Source of the DNA: Acetobacter lovaniensis
GTDB taxonomy: Bacteria > Pseudomonadota > Alphaproteobacteria > Acetobacterales > Acetobacteraceae
Assembly: GCF_014207635.1 (NCBI RefSeq)
Contig: NZ_JACHIE010000014.1
Location: forward strand, 1-64,000
Direction: 5' to 3'
DNA: 64,000 nt
How positions within the stretch are numbered: the first letter of the stretch is position 1; each line of letters starts with the position of its first letter. Made by a program: the position numbers and the translations under genes. The notes under the pieces are model-generated. The model did not search any database. It saw nothing but the letters and a program-made list of their open reading frames with translations, and had not been told where the DNA came from. Below are positions 43,900 through 51,977 of this stretch, piece by piece.

Positions 43900-45272
43900 G
43901 ACACGTCTCCCGCAGTCCGCATGGACATGACGGCGAACGGGCCACGCCCGAGCGTCACATCCAGCGCCAGTTCGACCCGCAGGATGGCGCGGCCTATGGC
44001 TTCGGGGATGTCCGGGACGACCGCGTCGCCGAACGCCTCGACGACGAGGCTGGCGGCAGACGCCCGGCGTCCATCGCCGAGTGCAACGCGCGTGCGAGCC
44101 AGCCAGGCGGAAAGCCCATCATCCAGCAATAAGTGAGCGGCAGGGCCGCTGTTCCAGTCAGCCCATGGCTCCGCAGCAGGACCGCCAGCGCCCGCGCTCC
44201 CACCCAGCGGTCCGGGGGCGCCCGGCCCGTCATCGCTCCATCCATCACCGCGTCCATCGTCGGGGATTTGCGGCGGTCGTAGGCATCGCTCCACCCGTCC
44301 ATCCGGCTGTCCCGTTTCGTGGGCGTGGGCAGCGTTTCCAGATCCGCCGCCCGCAGGCAGTGACGCACCGTTCCCATCCGGCCGGGCGCCCCATGGCCGC
44401 CCGCCGCCATGTCCGAGGCCCTTGGCGTCGGCATGCCCGCGTGGCGGTTCTCCTGCCCCGTCAGTTGCGCGAGCACATCGCCCCGACCACCCTTCGCAGA
44501 ATCCGACGCCCGTGGCGTCGCAAGGATCGCCCGGAACGGGTATGTCGAGCCTGCTCCCCCGCCCGCACCATCCTTCATCCCGTCCGTCGCCATCGGCGTG
44601 GGCAACATCGAGCCCCGGAATACGTCGTACAGACCCGACGCCTTCATCGCCGCCCGCGCGCCCGATCCCCCTTCCATCCGCATGCCGCCCTGCTGCGACT
44701 GCGAGACCGGTGTCGGCAAGCTGCCGGGGATCGAAACCGATGAGCCAGGAGCGTTTGCGGACATGGCAGGCGCCGATATCTCCAGCACCCACCACGCACG
44801 GTTCGCAGGCGTAGCCGAGCGCCTCCAGCGCATCGAGCAGCCGGTCCGCGCCGCGAGTTCGGAGGTTAGCGCTGTTCTCAAAAGCGAACCAGCGAGGGCG
44901 GCACTCTCCAACCAGCCGGACGGCTTCGCGGTAGAGACCCGACCGCGCGCCGTCGATCCCTTTGCCCCTGGTGTTGGCGCTGCTGATATCCTGGCACGGC
45001 GGGCTGCCCGCGATGAGGTCTGGCAGGAAACCGAGGTCGGAAACAAGTCGCCCTGCGGTGAGGGTCCGGACGTCGTCGTAGAGGCGGACATGGGGATTGT
45101 TCTCCGCGTAGAGCACGCGCCGCCATGGAACGATCTCGCAGGCGGCGACGGTGACGAAGCCCGCCCGGTGCAGGCCCAGCGTCCAGCCGCCAGCCGCACC
45201 CGCGAACAGGTCCAGCACGCGGAAGGGTGTGCGGGGTGAGATGTCACCCATGGGGGAATGACCATACGTCAT
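43896..45272 (-). CDS. DNA cytosine-5 methyltransferase, probably frameshifted in the middle
   Basis: Motif I is FRVLDLFAGAAGGWTLGLHR near the start; the catalytic Cys is in AGSPPCQDISS and motif VI is FAFENSANLR. I chose the ATG at 45272 because it overlaps the stop of DUF2840. An open frame of 458 codons runs to 43896, but from about 44735 to 44100 a different frame looks native: it reads LPTPMATDG, MPTPRASD, LPTPTKRDS and WMMGFPPGWL, typical for this enzyme class, and has clearly higher G/C in third positions. The C-terminal EAFGDAVVPDIPEAIGRAIL is back in the first frame. A spare C in a CCCC run near 44732-44737 explains the first shift. So the locus may be inactive or carry sequencing indels. 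Confidence 0.75.
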   Translation of the reverse strand: MTYGHSPMGDISPRTPFRVLDLFAGAAGGWTLGLHRAGFVTVAACEIVPWRRVLYAENNPHVRLYDDVRTLTAGRLVSDLGFLPDLIAGSPPCQDISSANTRGKGIDGARSGLYREAVRLVGECRPRWFAFENSANLRTRGADRLLDALEALGYACEPCVVGAGDIGACHVRKRSWLIGFDPRQLADTGLAVAAGRHADGRGIGRAGGDEGVGSVRRIPGLDVAHADGDGRDEGWCGRGSRLDIPVPGDPCDATGVGFCEGWSGRCARATDGAGEPPRGHADAKGLGHGGGRPWGARPDGNGASLPAGGGSGNAAHAHETGQPDGRVERCLRPPQIPDDGRGDGWSDDGPGAPGPLGGSAGAGGPAAEPWADWNSGPAAHLLLDDGLSAWLARTRVALGDGRRASAASLVVEAFGDAVVPDIPEAIGRAILRVELALDVTLGRGPFAVMSMRTAGDVS

Positions 45273-45757
45273 GACACGACTCCCCTGCGCAGCCACGCCT
45301 CGTGGCGTTCGCGCGTATAGGGACGCGGCTCCTGCGCCGCCGTGAGGCGATGATGCAGGTGGCGCCAGTGATCGGGACAGACGGCGGCAGGATCGATCCC
45401 CAACGCCTCCACGCCGTCGACGGCCTCCAGCACCCGACGCACCTTTGGCCAGCCGCTTTGGCGCAGCAGGCTCTCGCCGCCGGGGCGCACAAAGGGCACC
45501 GTCTGGCAGGTTTCCTGAGCCCCGACCGTACGCACGATGTCAATGCAGGACACCACGGTGCCGAAATCGTTGGCAGCCCAGCGGATGAAAGCGAACACGC
45601 TGTCCGGCGCAAAACTCATCAGCCTGCGCCGACGGTCGAGAATGCGATCCTCGACGGGATGACCAAACCGGACCCAGTGCTCGATGCGCTTCTCGATCCA
45701 CGTCAGTTCGATTGTGGTGAGGGCATCGCCCTGCGAGCGAAAAGAGCGAGCGGTCAT
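45269..45757 (-). CDS. DUF2840 family protein
   Basis: The 162-residue protein has LTTIELTWIEKRIEHWVRFG, RSPSFAPDSVF-like FAFIRWAANDFGTVVSCIDI, and GESLLRQSGWPKVRRVLEAV, which is the DUF2840 pattern. It is always found beside repA and traF in such elements; its function is unknown. Overlaps link it to repA and to the methyltransferase. Confidence 0.9.
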   Translation of the reverse strand: MTARSFRSQGDALTTIELTWIEKRIEHWVRFGHPVEDRILDRRRRLMSFAPDSVFAFIRWAANDFGTVVSCIDIVRTVGAQETCQTVPFVRPGGESLLRQSGWPKVRRVLEAVDGVEALGIDPAAVCPDHWRHLHHRLTAAQEPRPYTRERHEAWLRRGVVS

Positions 45758-46827
45758 GGGACACCGACCAGGCGATCCGCGACCGCTTCCCGAGCCTTTT
45801 TTCCATGCCCCGATCGGGCTGCCGAAAGGGAGGCGAAAAGTTCGAGATCCCCTACATAATAAGTTATTATATTAGTTATATAAGTTACGGGCCTGATTCC
45901 GCGTTTGGAAACAACGGATTGCGACGTTTTCTGCACCGTCAGCAACGGTATTTCCGCACCGTGAGCAATGGTATGTTCCGCATCCTGACCAACGGCAGGA
46001 GTCACACGGTTATCCACAGAACCGGTGGATGATACCGTTGGGGAGATACGCAGAACTGGCTGTTTTCCGCCAGAAATGACCTTCAAATCGTAACCTGGGA
46101 CGATCTGGCGGCGGGCAATGCCGGCGACGTCGATCACGAAATTCCGCCAGGGAGAGAGGGTGCCGGACCGGGCATGAAGATCACGAAGATCGAAACGCCA
46201 TCCCTCCTTCTGCCGACCGGCATGTCGGCGCGCCAGACGATAAAGCCACCGCTCCAGGCCGCCATAAAGGCGGAAATAGGCGGGATCGACGCTCAGGACA
46301 TGGGAGCGATCACAGGCCACCTCCATGAGCCAGTCCGGCAGGGTCAGGGCCACTCCGTCCTCACGGGAAATCCGGACGTCACTGATCCAGGCAAACGGTT
46401 TGTCGCGCCACTCTGGCCCCTGCCGCAGGCTGGTGGTGACGCGCGTTTCCGCCAGACGCGCGAGGGCGCCATAAAGCCGGCGATACTGATGGGCGCCGTC
46501 AGCCCACCCCAGATCCTGGAACAGCCGCCAGGGCGTGAAGCGCACATGGCGCGATACCCACAGATCATGGTTGAGGGCATCGACAATCTGACCGGTCAAC
46601 CAGAGCAGGATATCGGCGTCCCGGATCGTCGCCATGCCCAGAGGAGCCGAGGCTTCGACAACGATCTCCATCTGACGCGAGCGATAGCGAAGAGGCTCAA
46701 GGCGCGCCATGTGCCCCAGTGCGAAGAACGGGCGTCCCATCAGATCGCGAATGTCGCGGGGCCCTGCCGACCCCGTGACCATGAAGCGGCGGTCGGGCTG
46801 ACGCCAGCTATCGGCGGCCGGCATCAT
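45754..46827 (-). CDS. repA: Replication initiator protein A (RepA)
   Basis: The 357-residue protein has the RepA family core: RPFFALGHMARLEPLRY, ATIRDADILLWLTGQIVDAL, FTPWRLFQDLGWADGAHQYR, LEETRVTTSLR-like and GGLERWLYRLARRHAGRQKE. Family members start plasmid-type replication. In an ICE this supports maintenance of the excised circle. The stretch coding YITNIITYYVGDL is strikingly AT-rich. It overlaps DUF2840 and the AlpA-type gene. Confidence 0.93.
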   Translation of the reverse strand: MMPAADSWRQPDRRFMVTGSAGPRDIRDLMGRPFFALGHMARLEPLRYRSRQMEIVVEASAPLGMATIRDADILLWLTGQIVDALNHDLWVSRHVRFTPWRLFQDLGWADGAHQYRRLYGALARLAETRVTTSLRQGPEWRDKPFAWISDVRISREDGVALTLPDWLMEVACDRSHVLSVDPAYFRLYGGLERWLYRLARRHAGRQKEGWRFDLRDLHARSGTLSPWRNFVIDVAGIARRQIVPGYDLKVISGGKQPVLRISPTVSSTGSVDNRVTPAVGQDAEHTIAHGAEIPLLTVQKTSQSVVSKRGIRPVTYITNIITYYVGDLELFASLSAARSGHGKKAREAVADRLVGVP

Positions 46828-47120
46828 CGTCCGGCACTCTGCTGCGCCTTGCGGGCCTTCGCCTGCAGGCGGATGATGTAGGCGCGGGGATCGGACGGCA
46901 TGGGAATGCCGCCTCCATCACCCGTAGAAAGCCGGACGTTCAGATCGGCCCAGGCGCACAGGTCTTCGACGGCATAGACGATCCGGCCACCAAGCTGGCG
47001 GTAGAGCGGACCAGTCCCGCAACTCCGGTGTTTTTCGAGGGTGCGGATGGACAGGCCAACGAAATTGGCCGCGTCCGGGGTGCGCAGATAGCGCGGTGGC
47101 AGTGTCGGCTGGACACGCAT
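46824..47120 (-). CDS. AlpA-type helix-turn-helix regulator
   Basis: The protein of 98 residues starts MRVQPTLPPRYLRTPDAANF. GGAGGAAG lies just upstream, which decides for this start over the far upstream one. The domain reads GLSIRTLEKHRSCGTGPLYR and QLGGRIVYAVEDLCAWAD, the AlpA/excisionase-type winged helix. Such proteins regulate excision or replication genes. It is followed by repA with a four-base overlap. Confidence 0.9.
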   Translation of the reverse strand: MRVQPTLPPRYLRTPDAANFVGLSIRTLEKHRSCGTGPLYRQLGGRIVYAVEDLCAWADLNVRLSTGDGGGIPMPSDPRAYIIRLQAKARKAQQSAGR

Positions 47121-47216
47121 GGGGTCTTCCTCCCGTTGGATCGGGCCGCGTGCGGAATGTCGCGGCTCATGGGAGGACGCTGCCGGAGAATGGACTGTGG
47201 GGAGGGATGACAAAGT

Positions 47217-48003
47217 TCAGGCCGCCAGACTGTCACCCCCCTGCTTCAGCCCCTGAAGGAGAGCGATGTGGCCACCGTTCAGGTAGAACCCGGCACCGTC
47301 GAGGTCGCGGTAGAAGGCGCGGTGCCATGCGCTGGCACGCCATTCATTGCGAGACAGGCGCAGGATATGCTCGCCGTAGATGCCGGCCGCGATCAGTCGG
47401 ACCGCCACGCCCATGCGCCGACCTTCCATGATGCAGAGCATGCGGATCTGGCGCAGTTTCTGCTGGAGGCTCAGGCGCAAGCTGGGGGAAAGAGGACCGG
47501 GCGTCTGACCGGCAAGCAGGCGGCCGAAACGCGCAACGCAGGCCAGACGGGTCGTGAGGTGCGCGTCATCGATGATGAACCAGGTTCCTGGTGCGTCGGG
47601 CTGTCGATCGACGACAATGACTATGCGCAGCGGGCCTGCCGCGCTGTCCAGCACGAGATGGATGCCGTCGGGCCCGTCATGTCGGGCCCGCGCGTAGGGC
47701 GCGAGACGGGACAGGATGTCACCCCCATCGCCACGCACGGCGACCTCCGGCGCGATGTCCGGATCCCAGAAAGCAGGGGCAAGCCAGGCGGGGAGATCTG
47801 GGTCGACAGGGAAAACGCAACCCCCAACGACGAGCGAAGGCGCGCCATGCTTCGGCGTCAACCTTGCCCATCCGAATTATTGCTGCATGATCGTGTCGAT
47901 AGGCCGGATTATGCCGCAGCCATTCCTGGGCAAGACCGGCAGGGTCGAGCCCGGCGAAGGCACGACGAAGAGGTGCGGCATCCCACGGCCGGTTTGTCGG
48001 CAC
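47217..48003 (-). pseudogene. DUF6499-DUF2285 protein, frameshifted
   Basis: The N-terminal frame from 48003 reads RPWDAAPLRRAFAGLDPAGL and AWRAFARRWGLRFP, a DUF6499 domain. The rest lies in another frame ending at 47217: VDPDLPAWLAPAFWDPDIAP and a DUF2285 domain with RLSLQQKLRQIRMLCIMEGR and LRLSRNEWRASAWHRAFYRD. In related elements the two domains form one regulator-like protein. The frames meet at a TTTTCCCT stretch near 47805-47815, where a one-base indel would join them. Both halves could also be translated separately. Confidence 0.75.
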
Positions 48004-48180
48004 GCCCCCCTCCCCCGATATGTCATGGATTCGACCCAGTATCCGGTGCAGGAACGGCGCGGGTAGTCCCGAAGACTCAGGGAGGTAATCCCGAAACTAT
48101 CGGGGGGGTTCGTGATTATTTCTATATCGGGGGGATATTGACGCCAGACGGGCCGGAAACGTCGGTTTCCGCGACATCAC

Positions 48181-48254
48181 GTGATGCCCATAGCGCATCA
48201 CAGGAAAAGGCACTTGGCGTTCCGTGTATTATAATACGTAGCGCGATAATACAC
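48181..48254. promoter_or_regulatory. Operator region with two inverted repeats
   Basis: GTGATGC/GCATCAC lies at 48181-48201. A perfect 9-bp repeat, GTGTATTAT at 48224-48232 with ATAATACAC at 48246-48254, follows. They stand between the divergent DUF6499-DUF2285 gene and the XRE gene and end 20 bases before the XRE start, a usual place for an autoregulatory operator. Nearby 48064-48110 holds TCCCGAA twice with GGGA partners. Confidence 0.65.
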
Positions 48255-48274
48255 AAATCGTTCCTATCCTGCGG

Positions 48275-48526
48275 ATGGACATCCGAGGACTTTTCGGCGC
48301 GAACGTGAGGCGCCTGCGACGCGCCGCCGGTCTCAGCCAGGAGGCCCTGGCGGAACAGATGGGCGTGGACCGTGCCTATATCAGCTGGATCGAGACCGGA
48401 CGCCAGAACGTGACACTGCTCTCGCTATGGCATGCGTCGCAGGCGCTGGGCGTGCGGCCCGCCGCGCTGCTGGACGAAAGCCACGTTGTCGCTACAGAAG
48501 CGGCACCGGCCAGCGGGAAGCTATAA
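48275..48526 (+). CDS. XRE-family helix-turn-helix regulator
   Basis: The 83-residue protein is almost all one HTH domain: LFGANVRRLRRAAGLSQEAL then AEQMGVDRAYISWIETGRQN and SLWHASQALGVRPAALLDE. It is probably the repressor that keeps the element quiescent, acting at the divergent operators just upstream. It is the only plus-strand gene in the 45.3-51 kb region. Confidence 0.9.
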   Translation: MDIRGLFGANVRRLRRAAGLSQEALAEQMGVDRAYISWIETGRQNVTLLSLWHASQALGVRPAALLDESHVVATEAAPASGKL

Positions 48527-48581
48527 CCCGCCGGTGAAGAAAGCCTTTCCCGGCTGCGCCGGGAAGGGCCAGTGTGGGTGG

Positions 48582-48899
48582 TCAGTCCCCGTTACGCGGG
48601 CGCTGGCGGCTCCAGACCAGGTTGTAGCCGCCACCTTCCTCTTCGAAGAGGCTGGCGAAGATCGGACCGGGAAGCGTCGGATCGTCCAGCTTCACGCTGA
48701 GATATTCGCGCCAATCCGTGGTGTGCTTGATCCAGGCGGCCCCGGCTTCCAGTTTGCCGATCTGGACCCGGAAGTTGGGAACATTATCGCTGGCCCTGTT
48801 GGCTTCGGGCACGAAGCGGATACCCCGGATTTTCTGTGTCAGGGTGACGATCTCGCCTTCGTAACCCTCGCCGACCTTTTTGAATGAACCGATGATCAT
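48582..48899 (-). CDS. DUF736 family protein, second copy
   Basis: The protein of 105 residues starts MIIGSFKKVGEGYEGEIVTL, preceded by AGGAGA, and has IGKLEAGAAWIKHTTDWREY, SVKLDDPTLPGPIFASLFEE and YNLVWSR. It is related to the DUF736 protein at 42870, but is more typical of the family. Its function is unknown; it marks the edge of the rep region. Confidence 0.92.
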   Translation of the reverse strand: MIIGSFKKVGEGYEGEIVTLTQKIRGIRFVPEANRASDNVPNFRVQIGKLEAGAAWIKHTTDWREYLSVKLDDPTLPGPIFASLFEEEGGGYNLVWSRQRPRNGD

Positions 48900-49528
48900 T
48901 GTCCTGTCTCCTGGCTTGTATCGGGCCGCGACCACCACGGCCTCGATGGCCATCGTCAGCCCGGAGGCGACCGGAGGCGCACCCGCAGGGCCGGAGCAAC
49001 GCGGAGGACGGCGGCACGGAACTTTCTTGCTCCGCGCGGAATGACGGCGCAGCCGGCAGGGGAAGAAAGTTGCGGGACGCCGTTGCGCCATAGCCGGGCG
49101 AGGCGAAGTCGGTCTTCGGGCAGATCGGCCCTATCGAGAGGCCATGGTGTGCGGCACCGTCAGCCTTGTATGGAGACAGGCCAGTCCGTCGTGTTTCATG
49201 ACTGGGGCGTGGGTCTGATGAGGACGTCTCCCTACGTCTTGGGACAATCCGGGGCCGTTACCAGTCCACGTATCGAACAGCGGGCCTGTGGCTATTGACC
49301 ATCCCTACATCCGGACAGGAAAACAGCAAGGGGCCGCACCGATCCTGCGTTGCACCGTATGAACAAGTGTATCTCAGCATGAAGCTGGACAGTCCTACCA
49401 CCCATCCGCCGGTCCGTGCTCAGCCCTTTCGATGGAGGACGTGCGTAAATGCGACACATGGAGTCAGGCGTAATCGTCCCATGTGGACTGCCCCCCCGGC
49501 CCTTCCGGTTCGCCGGAGGGACCATCTT
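48900..49528. other. Non-coding region of the backbone
   Basis: This 629-base stretch upstream of the DUF736 gene holds no frame with convincing codon use or family similarity. Such non-coding DNA near rep and methyltransferase genes could carry the replication or transfer origin, but I see no clear iterons or nick-site palindrome. Confidence 0.4.
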
Positions 49529-49984
49529 TCAGGCGGGCTGGATGGCGCATAGCCGCGTCCATGCGGCCCCACCGACGCACAGCGCCCCAAATGTCGCGAA
49601 GATATATGCCGGAATGGCACCCATATCGCCCAGACCGCTGAACCCCAGCGTCATGCCAAATCCAGCCAGCGCGGCTGGCAAAGCAAGCAGGAGCGAGACC
49701 GTAACCCGCAGGACGGGATCGTGCGAGGAGACGAGGATCGCCTGACCGAGCACCAGAACCATGATTCCGGCGGCGATACCAGCAAGGATGGCATGAGAGC
49801 CGGACATCATGGCGTGGTCATAAAATGTGGTGCAGACCATTGCCGCCACAAACAGGGAAGCGGCATAGACCGCACAGAGAAACAGTAGCCAGCACAGGAA
49901 GCCGATACCGGCGACGCCAAGGACAATTCCGAGACCGAGCAGCATGAAGCGCATCCTTCCCATGAAATGGAACACTTCACACAT
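49529..49984 (-). CDS. Small polytopic membrane protein
   Basis: The 151-residue protein has four hydrophobic helices: LLGLGIVLGVAGIGFLCWLL, AVYAASLFVAAMVCTTF, ILAGIAAGIMVLVLGQAIL and LLLALPAALAGFGMTLGF, with a fifth near IPAYIFATFGALCVGG. There is no signal for function. An internal start ten codons in (MRFMLLG) is an alternative. It lies alone between non-coding stretches. No gene is seen in the 320 bases from 49985 to 50304. Confidence 0.65.
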   Translation of the reverse strand: MCEVFHFMGRMRFMLLGLGIVLGVAGIGFLCWLLFLCAVYAASLFVAAMVCTTFYDHAMMSGSHAILAGIAAGIMVLVLGQAILVSSHDPVLRVTVSLLLALPAALAGFGMTLGFSGLGDMGAIPAYIFATFGALCVGGAAWTRLCAIQPA

Positions 49985-50304
49985 GCCGGGACGGTTCCGA
50001 TATATCCAGATAATAGAAGCCAGTTTCTCGACATCTTTTTCACGATCGGGACAGCGCGCAGAGCGCGCCGGACAATCCTGACCGAGGCGCCCCTGTCGGC
50101 GCCTTCCGCTCGCGCCGGGAACGCGGCGCGTTGGCCTGGCAGCGTTGGGATTGGATCAAAGAACACCGGTCCGGCACCCTGTTTCACTGAACCTTGCGTG
50201 CCGGCGAGCGCCGCACGCGCGGGCAGCGCGTCCCCACCGCCGGTCCCGAAGGACCGGCGCGATTTTCTGGCCGCCCGGTCAGCGTGAAGAAAGAAAAGGG
50301 CGGC

Positions 50305-50985
50305 TTACGCCGCCGCCCTCCCTGCCCCGTGCCAGGCAAGTCGGCGGGTTGCCGTTGCCGCGTGCTCCGGGTCCAGTTCCATGCCCAGCCAGTCGCGCCC
50401 AAGATGCTGCGCTGCCACCAGCGACGAACCCGAACCCGCAAACGGGTCCAGCACCAGACCACCCACCGGGCAGAAAGCTTCCACCAGGGGAAGCAAGGCC
50501 GCCACCGGCTTTTGCGTCGGGTGCAGTTTATTGCCCGAATAGGGCATATCGAGCACGTCCGGGATGGGCTTTGAGGGTGGTGTCACGTTGCCCTTGGCCA
50601 GCAGGTAGGCGCTCTCGTGTTCATACCGGAGAAACCGGGAAGAGGACGAATAGGACTTGCGAAAGACAATATGCCCGACCATGCGGAACCCGGCTGCCTT
50701 CCAGGCATCAGCAAATAAATCTATCCGGTTCCAGCCATAGAACGAAACGGCAAAGCCGCCCCATTTCAGAACACGGTGCATCTGATTGAAGGCGGGCCGG
50801 AGCCAGCGAGCATTGTCGTCATTGCGCACCTTCCGCCCGTCCCTGCCCTGATAGTTCACAAGGTAAGGCGGGTCTGTCAGGATGAAATCCACCGCATTGC
50901 GCGGCATCGCCCGCATGAGAGAAATGCTGTCACCGCAAAGAATGGTGTTGCGGAAATCGGTCGCCGTGTTCGTGTTGCCGGTCAT
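50305..50985 (-). CDS. Beta-class DNA methyltransferase (N6-adenine or N4-cytosine)
   Basis: The protein of about 226 residues starts MTGNTNTATDFRNTILCGDS. The catalytic motif IV is ILTDPPYLVNY near residue 40, and the AdoMet motif I comes later as LVLDPFAGSGSSLVAAQHLG; this order is the beta class, like CcrM and M.HinfI. No restriction partner lies next to it, so it is an orphan, perhaps protecting the element from host restriction or regulating transfer. The start chosen is nine bases from the palindromic leader, which is also present at position 1. Confidence 0.92.
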   Translation of the reverse strand: MTGNTNTATDFRNTILCGDSISLMRAMPRNAVDFILTDPPYLVNYQGRDGRKVRNDDNARWLRPAFNQMHRVLKWGGFAVSFYGWNRIDLFADAWKAAGFRMVGHIVFRKSYSSSSRFLRYEHESAYLLAKGNVTPPSKPIPDVLDMPYSGNKLHPTQKPVAALLPLVEAFCPVGGLVLDPFAGSGSSLVAAQHLGRDWLGMELDPEHAATATRRLAWHGAGRAAA

Positions 50986-50993
50986 GGTCTTTG

Positions 50994-51195
50994 CCCTTTG
51001 TTCCGCGAGGAACAGCCCCCGCTGTTCCTCTGCCTCGCGGCGAGCAGCGGGGTAGCAACGGCAAGGGCGACCGATGGGGAGGGGTATCACCCGGTCTGCA
51101 CGGAGCGTAGCGCAGGAAGATCGGGGACACCCCATCTGGCGGCGTCAGCGCGCTGACGCGAACCCTTGCCGGCGCGAGGGCGGAGCCATTAGCCT
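50994..51195. repeat. 202-bp palindromic leader repeat, copy 2
   Basis: Copy of bases 1-202 with about five mismatches and no gaps. The 18-base palindrome is at 51142-51159 and the nested CCGCGAGG/CCTCGCGG hairpins near the start. It lies between the methyltransferase start and the variable cargo, so it is the methyltransferase promoter region and the edge of the conserved backbone. Confidence 0.85.
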
Positions 51196-51340
51196 TATTT
51201 TTTCATAAGATCGACAGTCAGTAACCAAAGTTATCCCTTCACCCATTAAGACGCCGCACCTGACCATATAAAGACTTTTAAACGAAATTTTTTTGGGTTA
51301 AAATCCCCATAAGCGAAATCTTGGCGTTGAAGGGTCCGGA

Positions 51341-51976
51341 ATGGAGCAGGTTCAGTATGAGCAGGGAATAGCCGAACTTCTTTTGGCCGAGATCCCTCGA
51401 GACGTTACCCATGCTATCAATGAGGGTTTGCTCGCTGGTGCTCGTCGCGCCTATGCGAAAACGAAGGATCTCAACAAAGGTCATCGCGCCAATGGCCTCG
51501 GTCAAGAGCGTCATTTTCTGATGAATGAAGCGTTTCATACTGCATTGGCAGTTCACAATGCCTCGCCAACTCCTATTCACGGAAATGATCTAATCGTCGG
51601 ACATCAAGGCGAGATCATGTTGGGTCGTGTGAACGTCGGGCCAGTATGGAACAACTGTCGGCGGAGTATCACTCGCCGCAGACTTTGTGCTTACAACGAA
51701 GCCCTTGGTCATTGGGTTGAAGCAGATCTCTTCTGTGAGCCTCCGCCTCATACTGCCATAGCCGCGTTTTTTGTGGCCGTTTTTTCAAAAGATCAGTCAG
51801 AATTACCAACTTCCATTCAAATCTCGGTACCTGACGCCGATATGTCCAAATGGCTTTTCCGTGAAGATGTAGAAAAATTTCTGCGCAGGTACGACGACCC
51901 ACCAATGACCCAAGAAGATTTGGCTCAGCCTCGCCTCAAGGCTGCGCTTAGAAAGCAGAACGAAAGCGAAAAGTGA
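51341..51976 (+). CDS. Unknown protein paired with XRE-ImmA/IrrE protein
   Basis: I do not recognise this 211-residue soluble protein. It begins MEQVQYEQGIAELLLAEIPR, with LNKGHRANGLGQERHFLMNE and TPIHGNDLIVGHQGEIMLGR in the middle and FREDVEKFLRRYDDPP near the end. It has no membrane segment. It is one base away from the XRE-ImmA/IrrE gene, so the two are co-translated. By the usual logic of such pairs it would be the toxin or the target of the metallopeptidase, which is inference. Confidence 0.7.
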   Translation: MEQVQYEQGIAELLLAEIPRDVTHAINEGLLAGARRAYAKTKDLNKGHRANGLGQERHFLMNEAFHTALAVHNASPTPIHGNDLIVGHQGEIMLGRVNVGPVWNNCRRSITRRRLCAYNEALGHWVEADLFCEPPPHTAIAAFFVAVFSKDQSELPTSIQISVPDADMSKWLFREDVEKFLRRYDDPPMTQEDLAQPRLKAALRKQNESEK

Positions 51977-51977
51977 C

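Noticed and set aside
45850-45895. AT-rich tract TAATAAGTTATTATATTAG as a replication origin
   Set aside because: It codes for part of RepA (TYITNIITYYV) and has no repeats around it; an origin is possible but not supported.
49292-49552. Small frames on both strands in the 49.3-49.5 kb region
   Set aside because: No ribosome sites, no family similarity and mixed codon use.
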